Part shown: positions 1 to 8,181 of the stretch, piece after piece | Numbering within the stretch: the first letter of the stretch is position 1 | How the letters are laid out: each line of letters opens with the position of its first letter | Source: Mucilaginibacter frigoritolerans | Lineage (GTDB): Bacteria; Bacteroidota; Bacteroidia; Sphingobacteriales; Sphingobacteriaceae | Length of the DNA: 64,000 nucleotides | Direction: 5' to 3' | Assembly (NCBI RefSeq): GCF_007830615.1 | Contig: NZ_VLLI01000009.1 | Location: 186,001 to 250,000, forward strand | The notes under the pieces: generated by a model | The model's database searches: none | The model's input: only the letters and a program-made list of their open reading frames with translations | What the model was told of the DNA's origin: nothing | Position numbers and translations under genes: made by a program

Positions 1-2
1 TA

Positions 3-500
3 GGTGGATATCCGCAGTTTGCATTGTTAACCGACATGGTTAATAAGGCAATTATCATAGCCCGTAAAAAAAATATACCTGTAATTTTTGTAGTAGTTGG
101 CTTCAGACGGGGAGCTCCGGAAATAAGCCCGAATAACAAAAGTTTTTCTTCGAGAAAAGATGGCTTTGCCAACATCAACATGGATGAGTTCATGACTGTT
201 GCTCCGGCTATAACAAAACAAGATAAGGATATAATAGTTATTAAACGCCGTGTAAGTGCTTTTACCGGCAGTGATCTGGAAGTAGTTTTAAGGGGATTAA
301 ATATACAGCACCTTGTATTAACCGGTATTGCAACCAGTGGTGTAGTACTGTCAACTATTCGCGAAGCATCAGACAAAGATTATCGCCTTACCGTATTAGC
401 CGATTGTTGTGGCGACCCGGATGAAGAAACTCATCGTGTACTCACAACAAAAGTTTTCACCCGCCAGGCGGAAGTACTCAACATAGATAACTGGAGTTAA
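3..500 (+). CDS. Isochorismatase-like (cysteine hydrolase fold) protein, 5' end outside window
   Basis: About 165 residues are visible and the frame is open to the left edge, so the N-terminus is missing; the TTG at 24 is not a real start. The family has an alpha/beta fold with an N-terminal Asp (expected upstream of the window), a Lys and a Cys. Visible are the Lys region (IVIKRRVSAFTGSDL) and the family's strand-turn-helix GIATSGVVLSTIREA followed by ADCCGDPDEE. At the usual nucleophile position (GIATxxCV in amidases such as nicotinamidase) this protein has Val. The family is clear; the reaction is not, and a Cys-dependent amidase is unlikely. A 13-bp hairpin follows the stop. Confidence 0.8.
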   Translation, partial: GGYPQFALLTDMVNKAIIIARKKNIPVIFVVVGFRRGAPEISPNNKSFSSRKDGFANINMDEFMTVAPAITKQDKDIIVIKRRVSAFTGSDLEVVLRGLNIQHLVLTGIATSGVVLSTIREASDKDYRLTVLADCCGDPDEETHRVLTTKVFTRQAEVLNIDNWS

Positions 501-558
501 TTAGATAGCTGATTGAGTTGGATAGGTTAAAACTACTTTCAACTTATCAGCTATCTAA
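501..558. terminator. Hairpin between convergent genes
   Basis: Perfect 13-bp inverted repeat (TTAGATAGCTGAT at 501-513, its complement at 546-558) with a 32-nt loop, starting at the stop of the hydrolase gene and ending at the stop of the convergent small ORF. The placement suggests a shared bidirectional terminator; there is no long T run, so it may instead protect 3' ends. Confidence 0.6.
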
Positions 559-735
559 CTAACACCAGTTAAAAGTGCCTGGCTCGTGGTTGATGCCGAA
601 ATGGTTTTTGTTAACTCTTCCGTGTGTAGTATCATAATGCTTGTAATTTTGATAAGGTTTTTTTGAGTGATGTATCTGTGGTTCGGCATTAAGTTCAGCC
701 TTATCAGGCTGATTACTTTTAGTAACTTTTTTCAT
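559..735 (-). CDS. Small hydrophilic basic protein, 58 aa, function unknown
   Basis: I do not recognise it. The start was placed at the ATG at 735 (MKKVTKSNQPDK) rather than an upstream in-frame ATG at 762, because AGGAGAGG lies just in front of the 735 start, a real Shine-Dalgarno sequence in a genome where these are rare. The product is rich in Lys, His, Asn and Tyr, has no hydrophobic segment, is probably unstructured, and ends in Trp-Cys. It converges with the hydrolase gene. It could be a stress-induced small protein, but that is a guess. Confidence 0.5.
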   Translation of the reverse strand: MKKVTKSNQPDKAELNAEPQIHHSKKPYQNYKHYDTTHGRVNKNHFGINHEPGTFNWC

Positions 736-962
736 AATTTCCTCTCCTTTATTATTTATCAATTGGTTACACTAAGTTAATTAATAAACAATTCATTTCA
801 AATAAATTAGCACAATTTATTATTGTATAAATATTACCGTCGTCGTTTTTTAATTACTCATATTTTCCGATAGTTGTTTACTAAACGCTACCACTAATTT
901 TCTGTAACATTTTACTTTAATTAATATCTTATAATAAACATTTAATACTAAAAAAGACAATC

Positions 963-1283
963 ATGTTAGTAACAACAAGCACACATTTGGAGGGTTACAA
1001 AATAACCCAGCACTTAGGTATCATAAGGGGAATTACCGTACGATCAAGAGGTGTTGGTGGTAACATTATGGGAGGTTTACAAACCGTATTTGGTGGCCGC
1101 AATAGTATCTATACTGAGCTTTGTGAAACTGCAAGGGAAGAGGCTTATGAATTAATGATGCAGCACGCACAGGAACATGGCGCAAATGCAGTGATAAACA
1201 TGCGTTATGATGCCAACGAAGTAATGCAGGGCGTAACAGAAGTATTGGCTTACGGAACTGCTGTGGTGGTTGAGAAAGTGTAG
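963..1283 (+). CDS. YbjQ/UPF0145 family protein
   Basis: 106 residues, the normal size for the family. It begins with the typical TTSTHLEGYKITQHLGIIRGITVRS strand-rich segment, followed by a Gly-rich stretch, a helix with many Glu (ELCETAREEAYELM) and the closing GANAVINMRYDANEV...AYGTAVVVEK. The family forms small oligomers, has been called a putative heavy-metal-binding domain, and its role is not firmly known. Monocistronic by spacing, with about 150 bases before the dps start. Confidence 0.85.
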   Translation: MLVTTSTHLEGYKITQHLGIIRGITVRSRGVGGNIMGGLQTVFGGRNSIYTELCETAREEAYELMMQHAQEHGANAVINMRYDANEVMQGVTEVLAYGTAVVVEKV

Positions 1284-1436
1284 TTTTTTGAGTATTTAAA
1301 CCTATAGAAACGAAAAAAACGGAGGAACGCATCAGCAAAAAAACTGCTGCATTAAGCTATATAAACTGAAAGTAATAAAACCAATTTAATATCCTTTAGT
1401 TAATATTATTTTACAATTTTGTATAAAAAAACAACT

Positions 1437-1910
1437 ATGGGAAATATTATTGGAATTACCGAAGAAAACAGAAAAGCAGTATCAGTTGAATTATCAAAAT
1501 TGTTGGCTGATGAATACGTGCTATACACCAAAACACGCAACTCACATTGGAATGTTGAAGGACCTGATTTTCATTCAATGCATATATTTTTTGAAGGTCA
1601 GTATAATGAGCTTGACGAAATATTGGATAGCGTAGCTGAAAGAATCAGGACACTGGGTCATTATGCGCCAGCTACATTAAAAAGCTTTTTAGATCTTACC
1701 CATTTAACCGAAAAAATCGGCGATAAAAATAACAGCCTGGCTTATATCAAAGAATTATTAGGTGATCACGAAAGCATTATTGAATTTTTAAGAGGCAATA
1801 TTGACCCTTTCGCTAATAAATATCATGACTTGGGTACAAGCGACTATATTACCGGTCTGATGGAAACTCATGAAAAAATGGCTTGGATGCTGCGTTCGCA
1901 TCTTGTTTAA
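1437..1910 (+). CDS. dps: Dps/ferritin-like DNA-protection protein
   Basis: 157 residues from the ATG at 1437; an in-frame TTG at 1419 would add six residues but is less likely. Dps proteins form 12-subunit shells that oxidise and store iron and shield DNA under oxidative or starvation stress. The ferroxidase signature is visible near residue 35-70: SHWNVEGPDFHSMHIFFEGQ then YNELDEILDSVAERIRTLG, giving the His, Asp and Glu ligands at the subunit interface. A second conserved stretch (GDHESIIEFLRG) follows. The N-terminus lacks a long Lys-rich tail, so DNA binding may be weak. A GC-containing hairpin follows the stop. Confidence 0.92.
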   Translation: MGNIIGITEENRKAVSVELSKLLADEYVLYTKTRNSHWNVEGPDFHSMHIFFEGQYNELDEILDSVAERIRTLGHYAPATLKSFLDLTHLTEKIGDKNNSLAYIKELLGDHESIIEFLRGNIDPFANKYHDLGTSDYITGLMETHEKMAWMLRSHLV

Positions 1911-1920
1911 TTAATGTATC

Positions 1921-1974
1921 AGAGGCTGGGGATTAGAGAGATAATTACTTTATTCTAACTAATCTCTGGCCTCT
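1921..1974. terminator. Imperfect hairpin after dps
   Basis: Left arm at 1921-1936 (AGAGGCTGGGGATTAG) pairs with 1959-1974 over 16 positions, three of them G-T wobbles, around a 22-nt loop. It directly follows dps and precedes the -7 element of the symporter. There is no T run, so termination efficiency is uncertain. Confidence 0.45.
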
Positions 1975-1990
1975 AATCTCTCTAAATTAG

Positions 1991-1998
1991 TACTTTTG
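1991..1998 (+). promoter_or_regulatory. Bacteroidota -7 element TACTTTTG for the symporter gene
   Basis: Exact match to TAnnTTTG followed by C, 18 nt before the ATG at 2017. No TTTG is seen at the -33 distance, so only the -7 half is supported. Confidence 0.5.
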
Positions 1999-2016
1999 CT
2001 GCCTTTAAACAGGTCC

Positions 2017-3381
2017 ATGCAAAAAAGCAAACTAACCTTATTTATTTTCATAGCCCTGTTGTTGGGTGTAATTGCAGGATACCTGTATAATGTTTTTGTA
2101 ATTGATGAGATCAATACCAAAATGACTCATGCAGAAACACAGATAACAACCATCAATCAGCAATTAGCTTCAAAAAACAATTCAGCCGAACTAAACGCTC
2201 AACTTAATACACAGAAAAACGCTCAAACCATCATCATTAAAAAAAGTGATGAGCAAAGGGGGAGCAAGTTAGAAGGTTTTACTATTCTAAGCGATATTTT
2301 TCTTAGACTAATCAAAATGATCATTGCTCCGCTGGTATTTACTACATTGGTGGTTGGTGTAGCCAAAGTTGGCGACATTAAAGCAGTAGGAAGGATAGGA
2401 GGTAAGACCCTGTTATGGTTTCTGGGTGCTACGCTGGTATCTTTATTGTTGGGGATGTTAATGGTAAACCTATTTGAACCCGGCAAGGCTATTAACCTTA
2501 ACCTATCTTACACCGCTGATGCCGGTATCAAAAAAATAAGTTTTTCATTAAAGGACTTTGTTGAACATATTTTTCCAAAAAGTATTTTTGAGGCACTTGC
2601 CGATAATCAGATTTTACAGATTGTGGTATTCGCATTGTTCTTTGGTATTGCCACTGCCGCCATTGGCGAAAAAGGGCAACCTGTTATTAAAATGATGGAT
2701 GCCTTATCTCATATCATCTTAAAAATAACCAGCTATGTAATGAAAATGGCCCCACTGGCAGTTTTCGGGGCCATTACAACTATAGTAGCCAAGCAGGGAT
2801 TAGGTATTATATCAACTTATGTAATTTTTATAGGCGAGTTTTATCTGTCGCTCATTGTGCTTTGGCTGTTGATTATTGTGGCAGGTTATTTTGTATTAAA
2901 CAAAAGGGTATTCACCCTATTAAATCATATAAAAGATTCAATACTGCTGGCATTCAGCACTTCAACCAGTGAAACTGCTTATCCAAAAGTGTTAATGGAG
3001 CTGGAACAATTTGGCTGCAGCAATAAAATTGTAAGCTTTGTTTTGCCTTTAGGCTACTCCTTTAACCTGGATGGTGCTATGATGTATATGACCTTTGCAT
3101 CTTTATTCCTTGCCCAGGCCTATAACGTACATCTGGCATTAGGGCAGCAAATAACCATGCTGCTGATACTGATGCTTTCCAGTAAAGGCGTAGCCGGTGT
3201 TCCCCGTGCTGCGCTAGTAATAGTAGCCGGCATATTACCACAGTTTAATATCCCAGAGGCCGGTTTCGCACTAATTATTGGTATTGACCCGATATTGGAC
3301 ATGGGGCGTTCTGCTACGAATGTTTTAGGTAATGCGATGGCAACTGCCGTGGTAAGCAAATGGGAAAAAGAACTAAATTAG
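2017..3381 (+). CDS. Dicarboxylate/amino acid:cation symporter (DAACS family)
   Basis: 454 residues from the ATG at 2017 (MQKSKLTLFIF); an upstream TTG at 1996 lies inside the promoter element and is rejected. It imports dicarboxylates or acidic amino acids with Na+ or H+ across the inner membrane. After the first membrane helix comes a hydrophilic, probably coiled-coil insert (about residues 30-85). The family core follows: the Ser/Thr-rich re-entrant loop FSTSTSETAYPKVL, then SFVLPLGYSFNLDGAMMYM, the second re-entrant loop SSKGVAGVPRAALV, and DPILDMGRSATNVLGN. The Asn/Asp positions of the last motifs bind substrate and cation in relatives. Exact substrate not inferable. Confidence 0.9.
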   Translation: MQKSKLTLFIFIALLLGVIAGYLYNVFVIDEINTKMTHAETQITTINQQLASKNNSAELNAQLNTQKNAQTIIIKKSDEQRGSKLEGFTILSDIFLRLIKMIIAPLVFTTLVVGVAKVGDIKAVGRIGGKTLLWFLGATLVSLLLGMLMVNLFEPGKAINLNLSYTADAGIKKISFSLKDFVEHIFPKSIFEALADNQILQIVVFALFFGIATAAIGEKGQPVIKMMDALSHIILKITSYVMKMAPLAVFGAITTIVAKQGLGIISTYVIFIGEFYLSLIVLWLLIIVAGYFVLNKRVFTLLNHIKDSILLAFSTSTSETAYPKVLMELEQFGCSNKIVSFVLPLGYSFNLDGAMMYMTFASLFLAQAYNVHLALGQQITMLLILMLSSKGVAGVPRAALVIVAGILPQFNIPEAGFALIIGIDPILDMGRSATNVLGNAMATAVVSKWEKELN

Positions 3382-3463
3382 GCAAAATTGAAATTTAATA
3401 CGACTTTTGCCGCAAATGGATAAAATAACCACTATTTAATAAATCTCTAATTAACTGACACTC

Positions 3464-3973
3464 ATGTCTGATAAAGCTAAAAAAGTATTTTTGCTCCTAA
3501 CTATAATTGTCCCTTTCCTGTTGTATTGCGTTTACTATTATGGCCGGATGCTGAAAAATGCGCCTTATAAGTTTACCGAATTTAAATCATTTGTATTTAA
3601 ATATGGCGATGGCGATAGTTTGGTTAATACTTATAACTCATTAACCGGCGAATACCAATACCTTAACAAAAAGGACTCCCTGGTAAAAACCAATTTATTA
3701 TTAACCAAAGACGACTTGCTATACCTGCACCGTAAAGCTGCTGATTTGGGTTTCTGGGATTTTCCTTCAAAAGAATTGAATAGTGACACTACCGGTTTTC
3801 ACGGTCGTAAAGCGCCACATTACTACATCGAATTTAATTATGAGCGTAAAAGTAAAAAGGTATTATTTGATGCATCTTTTAATGGCGATGACCGTTTAAA
3901 AGATGCCAATGTTAACCTGATAAAGGAAATTATGCACGTTTTGGCAGATGCAGAGGATAGAAAGAAAAAGTAA
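3464..3973 (+). CDS. Membrane-anchored hypothetical protein, 169 aa
   Basis: Family not recognised. One hydrophobic helix at residues 8-26 (VFLLLTIIVPFLLYCVYYYG) is followed by about 140 soluble residues with alternating beta-strand character. This suggests an inner-membrane anchor with a periplasmic domain; the first residues are basic, consistent with N-in topology. It precedes rplU in the same direction, but rplU has its own promoter 9-39 bases after this stop, so they are probably separate transcripts. Confidence 0.6.
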   Translation: MSDKAKKVFLLLTIIVPFLLYCVYYYGRMLKNAPYKFTEFKSFVFKYGDGDSLVNTYNSLTGEYQYLNKKDSLVKTNLLLTKDDLLYLHRKAADLGFWDFPSKELNSDTTGFHGRKAPHYYIEFNYERKSKKVLFDASFNGDDRLKDANVNLIKEIMHVLADAEDRKKK

Positions 3974-3981
3974 AAGGACTA

Positions 3982-4012
3982 TTGTTTATTGAAATATCAT
4001 TCCCTATATTTG
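3982..4012 (+). promoter_or_regulatory. Promoter of rplU-rpmA
   Basis: TTG at 3982-3984, 20-nt spacer, then TATATTTG at 4005-4012, matching the Bacteroidota -33/-7 pattern. Transcription should start near 4016, giving a leader of about 30 nt before the rplU ATG at 4046. Confidence 0.75.
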
Positions 4013-4045
4013 CACCTCGAATTTTAAAACAATAATTAACAAACA

Positions 4046-4354
4046 ATGTACGCAATAGTAAGTATAGCCGGACAGCAATTCAAAGTTGCAAAAGACCAGC
4101 AGATCTTTGTACACAGATTACAAGGCGATGAGGGCGCTAGTATTGAATTTGACAACGTATTATTAGCTGAGAACGAAGGTAAATTTAAATTAGGTTCTGA
4201 TTTAAAAAGTGCCAAAGTATCCGCTAAAATAGTGTCTCATTTAAAAGGTGATAAAGTAATTATCTTCAAAAAGAAAAGAAGAAAAGGTTACAAAAAGAAA
4301 AACGGTCACCGTCAGCAATTTACCAAGATAGAGATCACTGGTATCACATTATAA
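4046..4354 (+). CDS. rplU: 50S ribosomal protein L21
   Basis: 102 residues, the usual length. L21 binds 23S rRNA in the large subunit. It starts MYAIVSIAGQQFKVAKDQ and contains the basic FKKKRRKGYKKKNGHRQQFTKIEI tail that defines the family. It is followed after 50 bases by rpmA, the conserved L21-L27 pair, and is driven by the promoter at 3982-4012. Confidence 0.98.
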   Translation: MYAIVSIAGQQFKVAKDQQIFVHRLQGDEGASIEFDNVLLAENEGKFKLGSDLKSAKVSAKIVSHLKGDKVIIFKKKRRKGYKKKNGHRQQFTKIEITGITL

Positions 4355-4404
4355 TTAAAGTTTAATCGGGACTGTTTCATCATCCCATAAAAAGATATTA
4401 AGAA

Positions 4405-4851
4405 ATGGCACACAAAAAAGGGGCCGGTAGTTCCAGAAACGGCCGCGAGTCACATAGCAAACGTTTAGGTATCAAAATTTTCGGTGGTCAGCCAGCTATT
4501 GCAGGTAACATCATCGTTCGTCAGCGTGGTACCAAACACAACCCGGGCCTTAACGTAGGTATCGGTAAAGATCATACCTTATTTGCTTTAGCTGAAGGTG
4601 TTGTAGTTTTCAAAAAGAAAGCAGACAACCGTTCATACGTTTCAGTACTTCCTTTCGAAGTTGAAACTATTGCTGAAGTAGCAGCACCTGCACCGGCTGT
4701 AAAAGCTGAGAAAAAAGCAGCAGCAGCAAAAGCACCAGTTGCTGAAGTTGCCGCAGAGACTGAAACTGTAGTTGAAGAAGCTCCAAAAGCAAAAAAAACA
4801 GCTCCTAAAAAGAAAGCTGCTGACGCAGAAGAAGAAAAAGCTGCTGAGTAA
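4405..4851 (+). CDS. rpmA: 50S ribosomal protein L27 with long C-terminal tail
   Basis: The first ~88 residues are canonical L27 ([20 protein letters not shown] through YVSVLPFE); the N-terminal tail reaches the peptidyl-transferase centre in known ribosomes, and here it starts directly with no cleavable prepeptide. After that comes an unusual extension of about 60 residues made almost only of Ala, Lys, Glu, Pro and Val, with alternating acidic and basic blocks. The total of 148 residues compares with about 85 for a standard L27. The reading frame is intact and ends in front of a strong terminator, so the tail is genuinely encoded. Its function is unknown; it should be disordered and solvent-exposed. 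Confidence 0.97.
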   Translation: MAHKKGAGSSRNGRESHSKRLGIKIFGGQPAIAGNIIVRQRGTKHNPGLNVGIGKDHTLFALAEGVVVFKKKADNRSYVSVLPFEVETIAEVAAPAPAVKAEKKAAAAKAPVAEVAAETETVVEEAPKAKKTAPKKKAADAEEEKAAE

Positions 4852-4868
4852 TCAGCCTTTTAAATATT

Positions 4869-4907
4869 AAAAAGCCCGGTTCTGTAATTGAACCGGGCTT
4901 TTTTTTT
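4869..4907 (+). terminator. Rho-independent terminator of rplU-rpmA
   Basis: AAAGCCCGGTTC at 4871-4882 pairs perfectly with GAACCGGGCTTT at 4890-4901 around a 7-nt loop, followed by a T run. Confidence 0.9.
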
Positions 4908-5035
4908 GTGGTTTACTATGTGTGTAGTCAGAAACTTCGAATAGCATGAAAAGATATTTCGCTCACGCTCAATTTGACAAATTTTAAATTGAGAACCAAT
5001 TCAAATGCGTGTTTAACAGTATCTATACAAGCCAC

Positions 5036-5455
5036 TTATTTGCCCAAAGTAAAGGCTATAGGCACTGTGTATAACACCCTAACCGGAAGACCATTTTGGG
5101 TTGCGGGTATCCATTTTGGGCATGCGCTCATTGCTCTGACAGCTTCCTGATCTATCGATGGTGAAACACCTCTTACCACCTTTATATCTGTAAGACTTCC
5201 GTCTTTTTCTATCGTCATTGTTATAATAACCCGCCCTTGTCGATTTTTTGTTCGCGCGTCAACAGGATAAACAATGGTAGCAGCTAAATAATGATAAAAA
5301 CTTTGAATGCCGCCCGGAAATTGTGGAGCCTTCTCAACAGAGGTATAGATTTTTCCGGTATCGTTTTCTTTCTTTGTTATGGCAACCTCTGCGGATTGTG
5401 CCTTTGCATTTATAAAAAAGGTAATCGCAAATACTGTCAAAAGGATTTTTTTCAT
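5036..5455 (-). CDS. Secreted TonB C-terminal domain protein
   Basis: 139 residues. A signal peptide (MKKILLTVFAITFFINAKAQ) is followed by a short linker and a complete TonB C-terminal domain, with VEKAPQFPGG, YPVDARTKNRQGRVIITMTI, EKDGSLTDIKVVRGV and PKWIPATQNGLPVRV as landmarks. TonB proper needs a membrane helix and a spanning Pro-rich region; here the only hydrophobic segment looks cleavable and ends at an AQ site, so the domain may be free in the periplasm or held by an uncleaved signal. Related to the products at 41737 and 42738. It lies just downstream of the M1 peptidase gene in the same direction (20 bases). Confidence 0.85.
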   Translation of the reverse strand: MKKILLTVFAITFFINAKAQSAEVAITKKENDTGKIYTSVEKAPQFPGGIQSFYHYLAATIVYPVDARTKNRQGRVIITMTIEKDGSLTDIKVVRGVSPSIDQEAVRAMSACPKWIPATQNGLPVRVLYTVPIAFTLGK

Positions 5456-5475
5456 AAAAGGTTTAGTTTATAAAT

Positions 5476-7065
5476 TTATTCTATTGTGATTTTCTTAATA
5501 TAAAAAGTATCCTCATCAATTTCGGGTACGGTGTTGCTGCTTACCAAAAGCCCCTTTTGGTCAATTATCATTCTCTTAGTCCCTTCATTGGTGGTAACCT
5601 CTATTGGCAATGGAATAGTCATGTTCTGTAATTGTATCAGGTAATGATTGCCTGATAGTTGTTTGATATGAACATCCAGCTTATCAATACTTCGAATATA
5701 TAGGTCAAACAGCGGCTTAAGATCCCTGCCTGATTCCTGGCTGAAAAATTGCTGTACGTCATCTGTATTAACAAGGTTGTCATAAGTATATTTAGGCGAG
5801 GTAACAAATTTCTTCAACGCTGGAAAAAACAGGCTATCACCCATTATGTAGCGAATGGTATGCATAAAGAATGCGCCTTTACCGTAGATATCACCGTTGT
5901 AAGCGGCTTCTTCATCAATATCTTTTCCCATTACAATGGGTATTTTGTTACCAAAGCGGAATGAAGCATTCTGGAAGTATTTATTATATGCGGCTTCACC
6001 TTCAAACTCCCTCACGTAAAGTGCATCACCATAGGTACAAATACCTTCGTGGATCCAGTAATCGGCCCAATCCTTAGCAGTTACTTTGTTTCCCCACCAT
6101 TCATGCCCAAATTCGTGATGCATAAGGCCATCATAATCTTCGCCGCCTACTTTGGTGTACTTAAATTTGTTTCCATAGGCATTCATGGTTTGATGCTCCA
6201 TACCCAGGTGCGGTGTCTCACAAATGGCTATTTTTTCTTTTGCCCAGGGGTATTCTCCAAAGTATTTTTCCTGCTCGTGGATAGTTTTTTCAAAAACATC
6301 CAGGTGATGTGCCGCTTTTGATTCATGTTCCTTCAAAACGTAAAACTGCAGCGGAACAGTATGTCCGTCAACGGTAGTATATTGCCTGGTTACCACAGCA
6401 AAATCACCTACATTAAAAAGAATACTGTAGTTGTTAATGGTATAATTGGTTTTCCAGTGAAAAGTAGCTTTATCACCATGGTTGGTAACTTTCTGTAACA
6501 AACCGGGCCCTGCAACCACCAAATCCTTCGGAACGGTTATAAACATATCCACTCCTTCATTTGGCTCATCAGAAGGATGGTCTTTACAAGGAAAATACAG
6601 CTTGCCACCGGTTCCTTCGGCAGTTATAGCCATCCATTGATGCCCGGTTGAGTCTTTTGCCCATATAAAACCGTCATCCCATGGTGGTCTGCGGGCAACA
6701 TGAGGCTTGCCACCATAAATTACCCTTACGCTTGCTTTACCGGCAGGTAATTCAGCATTCATGTTAACCCTGATTAAATTATCTTTATATTCAAAAGGCT
6801 GCTTTTTATTGTTCACCAATACCTGTTTCACATTAAGTGAATCCAGCAAATCAAACAATAAAACATGTGTTGGCTGCGCCATAATCACATCAATAGTGGT
6901 AAACCCATCAATTGACCTCTGTGCGAAATCAACATTGAGCGATATGGTGTAATGTCTTACATCCATTATTGCCTGTTCTGGTTTTAATTTCCCACCTGAG
7001 GTGAGTTCCTGAGCATGAAGACGGCTTGCGGCAAATAGCGCAAACAGGAGTAAAGTTTTTCTCAC
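5476..7065 (-). CDS. M1 family zinc metallopeptidase, secreted
   Basis: 529 residues, starting at a GTG (7065) because no ATG lies between it and the upstream stop; a signal peptide ending HAQ follows. M1 enzymes are zinc aminopeptidases. The zinc site is His317, His321 and Glu340 (HEFGHEWW plus WIHEGICTY), with Glu318 as the catalytic base. The substrate N-terminus motif appears as LGMEHQTMN in place of GAMEN, as in other bacterial short M1 proteins. It stops soon after the catalytic domain, with no long ERAP-like C-terminal domain. Probably periplasmic peptide breakdown. Confidence 0.93.
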   Translation of the reverse strand: MRKTLLLFALFAASRLHAQELTSGGKLKPEQAIMDVRHYTISLNVDFAQRSIDGFTTIDVIMAQPTHVLLFDLLDSLNVKQVLVNNKKQPFEYKDNLIRVNMNAELPAGKASVRVIYGGKPHVARRPPWDDGFIWAKDSTGHQWMAITAEGTGGKLYFPCKDHPSDEPNEGVDMFITVPKDLVVAGPGLLQKVTNHGDKATFHWKTNYTINNYSILFNVGDFAVVTRQYTTVDGHTVPLQFYVLKEHESKAAHHLDVFEKTIHEQEKYFGEYPWAKEKIAICETPHLGMEHQTMNAYGNKFKYTKVGGEDYDGLMHHEFGHEWWGNKVTAKDWADYWIHEGICTYGDALYVREFEGEAAYNKYFQNASFRFGNKIPIVMGKDIDEEAAYNGDIYGKGAFFMHTIRYIMGDSLFFPALKKFVTSPKYTYDNLVNTDDVQQFFSQESGRDLKPLFDLYIRSIDKLDVHIKQLSGNHYLIQLQNMTIPLPIEVTTNEGTKRMIIDQKGLLVSSNTVPEIDEDTFYIKKITIE

Positions 7066-7143
7066 TGATACTTAATTATTTGAATAAGGTAATCTAGCTA
7101 ATAATCACCTGGATATTTAAAGACAATAAAATTGTTACTTGAA

Positions 7144-8118
7144 TTAATTCTCCCTAACCAATAATCCATCGGCAAAATCATGCAGGTATTGCTTTTGTGC
7201 TGCAGGTAAATTTATGGCATCAAGCGCTTCAAAAGCCTTGTCGGTATGCTTCTGCATGGCTTCTTCTGCATATTGACGGATGTTTAGTGAATTATAAATA
7301 GCCGTTACGGCGGCAACTTTTTCGGCATTATCAAATTGCTTCAAAGCAATCCATTTATCTAACGCCGTTTTATGCTGATTGCCAGCAAGTTCAAGAGCTT
7401 TTATTAAAAGGTAAGTTTTTTTATTCGAGATGATATCACCGCCAACCTGTTTACCAAACTTTTCGGGATCGCCATATACATCCAGTATGTCATCCTGTAA
7501 CTGGAAGGCAATACCCAGGTGTTCGCCGAAACTACTCAACAAATCAGCGTCTTTCACATCAGCACCGCCAATTAATGCACCTATTTTTAATGCTCCACCC
7601 AATACAACAGCAGTTTTGAGACGGATCATCTCGAGGTATTCGTCGATACCGACATTATCGCGCTGCTCAAAATCCATATCCAGTTGCTGCCCCTCGCACA
7701 CACCCACAGCTGTAGTATTAAAAATATCCAAAATAGGGCGCAACAAGTGATCTTCTACCTGCATCATCAACTTATACCCTTGTACCAGCATGACGTCGCC
7801 AGAGAGGATGCCAACGTTGTTATTCCACTTTTCATGAACAGTTACCTGTCCGCGGCGTAATGGCGCGTTATCCATAATGTCGTCATGCATCAAAGTGAAA
7901 TTATGGAAAACCTCAATAGCCAGAGCAGGAGGCAGGGCAGCATCAATATCACCGCCAAAAAGATCACAAGCCATTAGTAGCAAAGCCGGGCGCATCCGTT
8001 TGCCGCCTAATGAAAGGATATAATTTATGGGTTCGTAAAGTTCAGCCGGGTGATCAGGAAATGCCAGGTTATCAACAGCATTACTTATTATTGCTTGTAA
8101 ATCTTCAAGTTTCTTCAT
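7144..8118 (-). CDS. Short-chain polyprenyl diphosphate synthase
   Basis: 324 residues. It condenses isopentenyl diphosphate with an allylic diphosphate. Both Asp-rich metal-binding motifs are present: DDIMD near residue 85 (LMHDDIMDNAPLRRG) and DDILD (QLQDDILDVYGDPEKFGKQ). The GGKRMRPALLL substrate motif is near residue 36. The first motif has no two-residue insertion and there is Phe five positions before it; by the chain-length rules worked out for this family that favours a C15-C20 product (farnesyl or geranylgeranyl) over long quinone chains. This is an inference from one position. Confidence 0.92.
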   Translation of the reverse strand: MKKLEDLQAIISNAVDNLAFPDHPAELYEPINYILSLGGKRMRPALLLMACDLFGGDIDAALPPALAIEVFHNFTLMHDDIMDNAPLRRGQVTVHEKWNNNVGILSGDVMLVQGYKLMMQVEDHLLRPILDIFNTTAVGVCEGQQLDMDFEQRDNVGIDEYLEMIRLKTAVVLGGALKIGALIGGADVKDADLLSSFGEHLGIAFQLQDDILDVYGDPEKFGKQVGGDIISNKKTYLLIKALELAGNQHKTALDKWIALKQFDNAEKVAAVTAIYNSLNIRQYAEEAMQKHTDKAFEALDAINLPAAQKQYLHDFADGLLVREN

Positions 8119-8181
8119 CTTTTATTTCTGGCGAATTAAAAAGGGAGCCCTAATTTAACCCAATCAAATATTCTAAATCAA

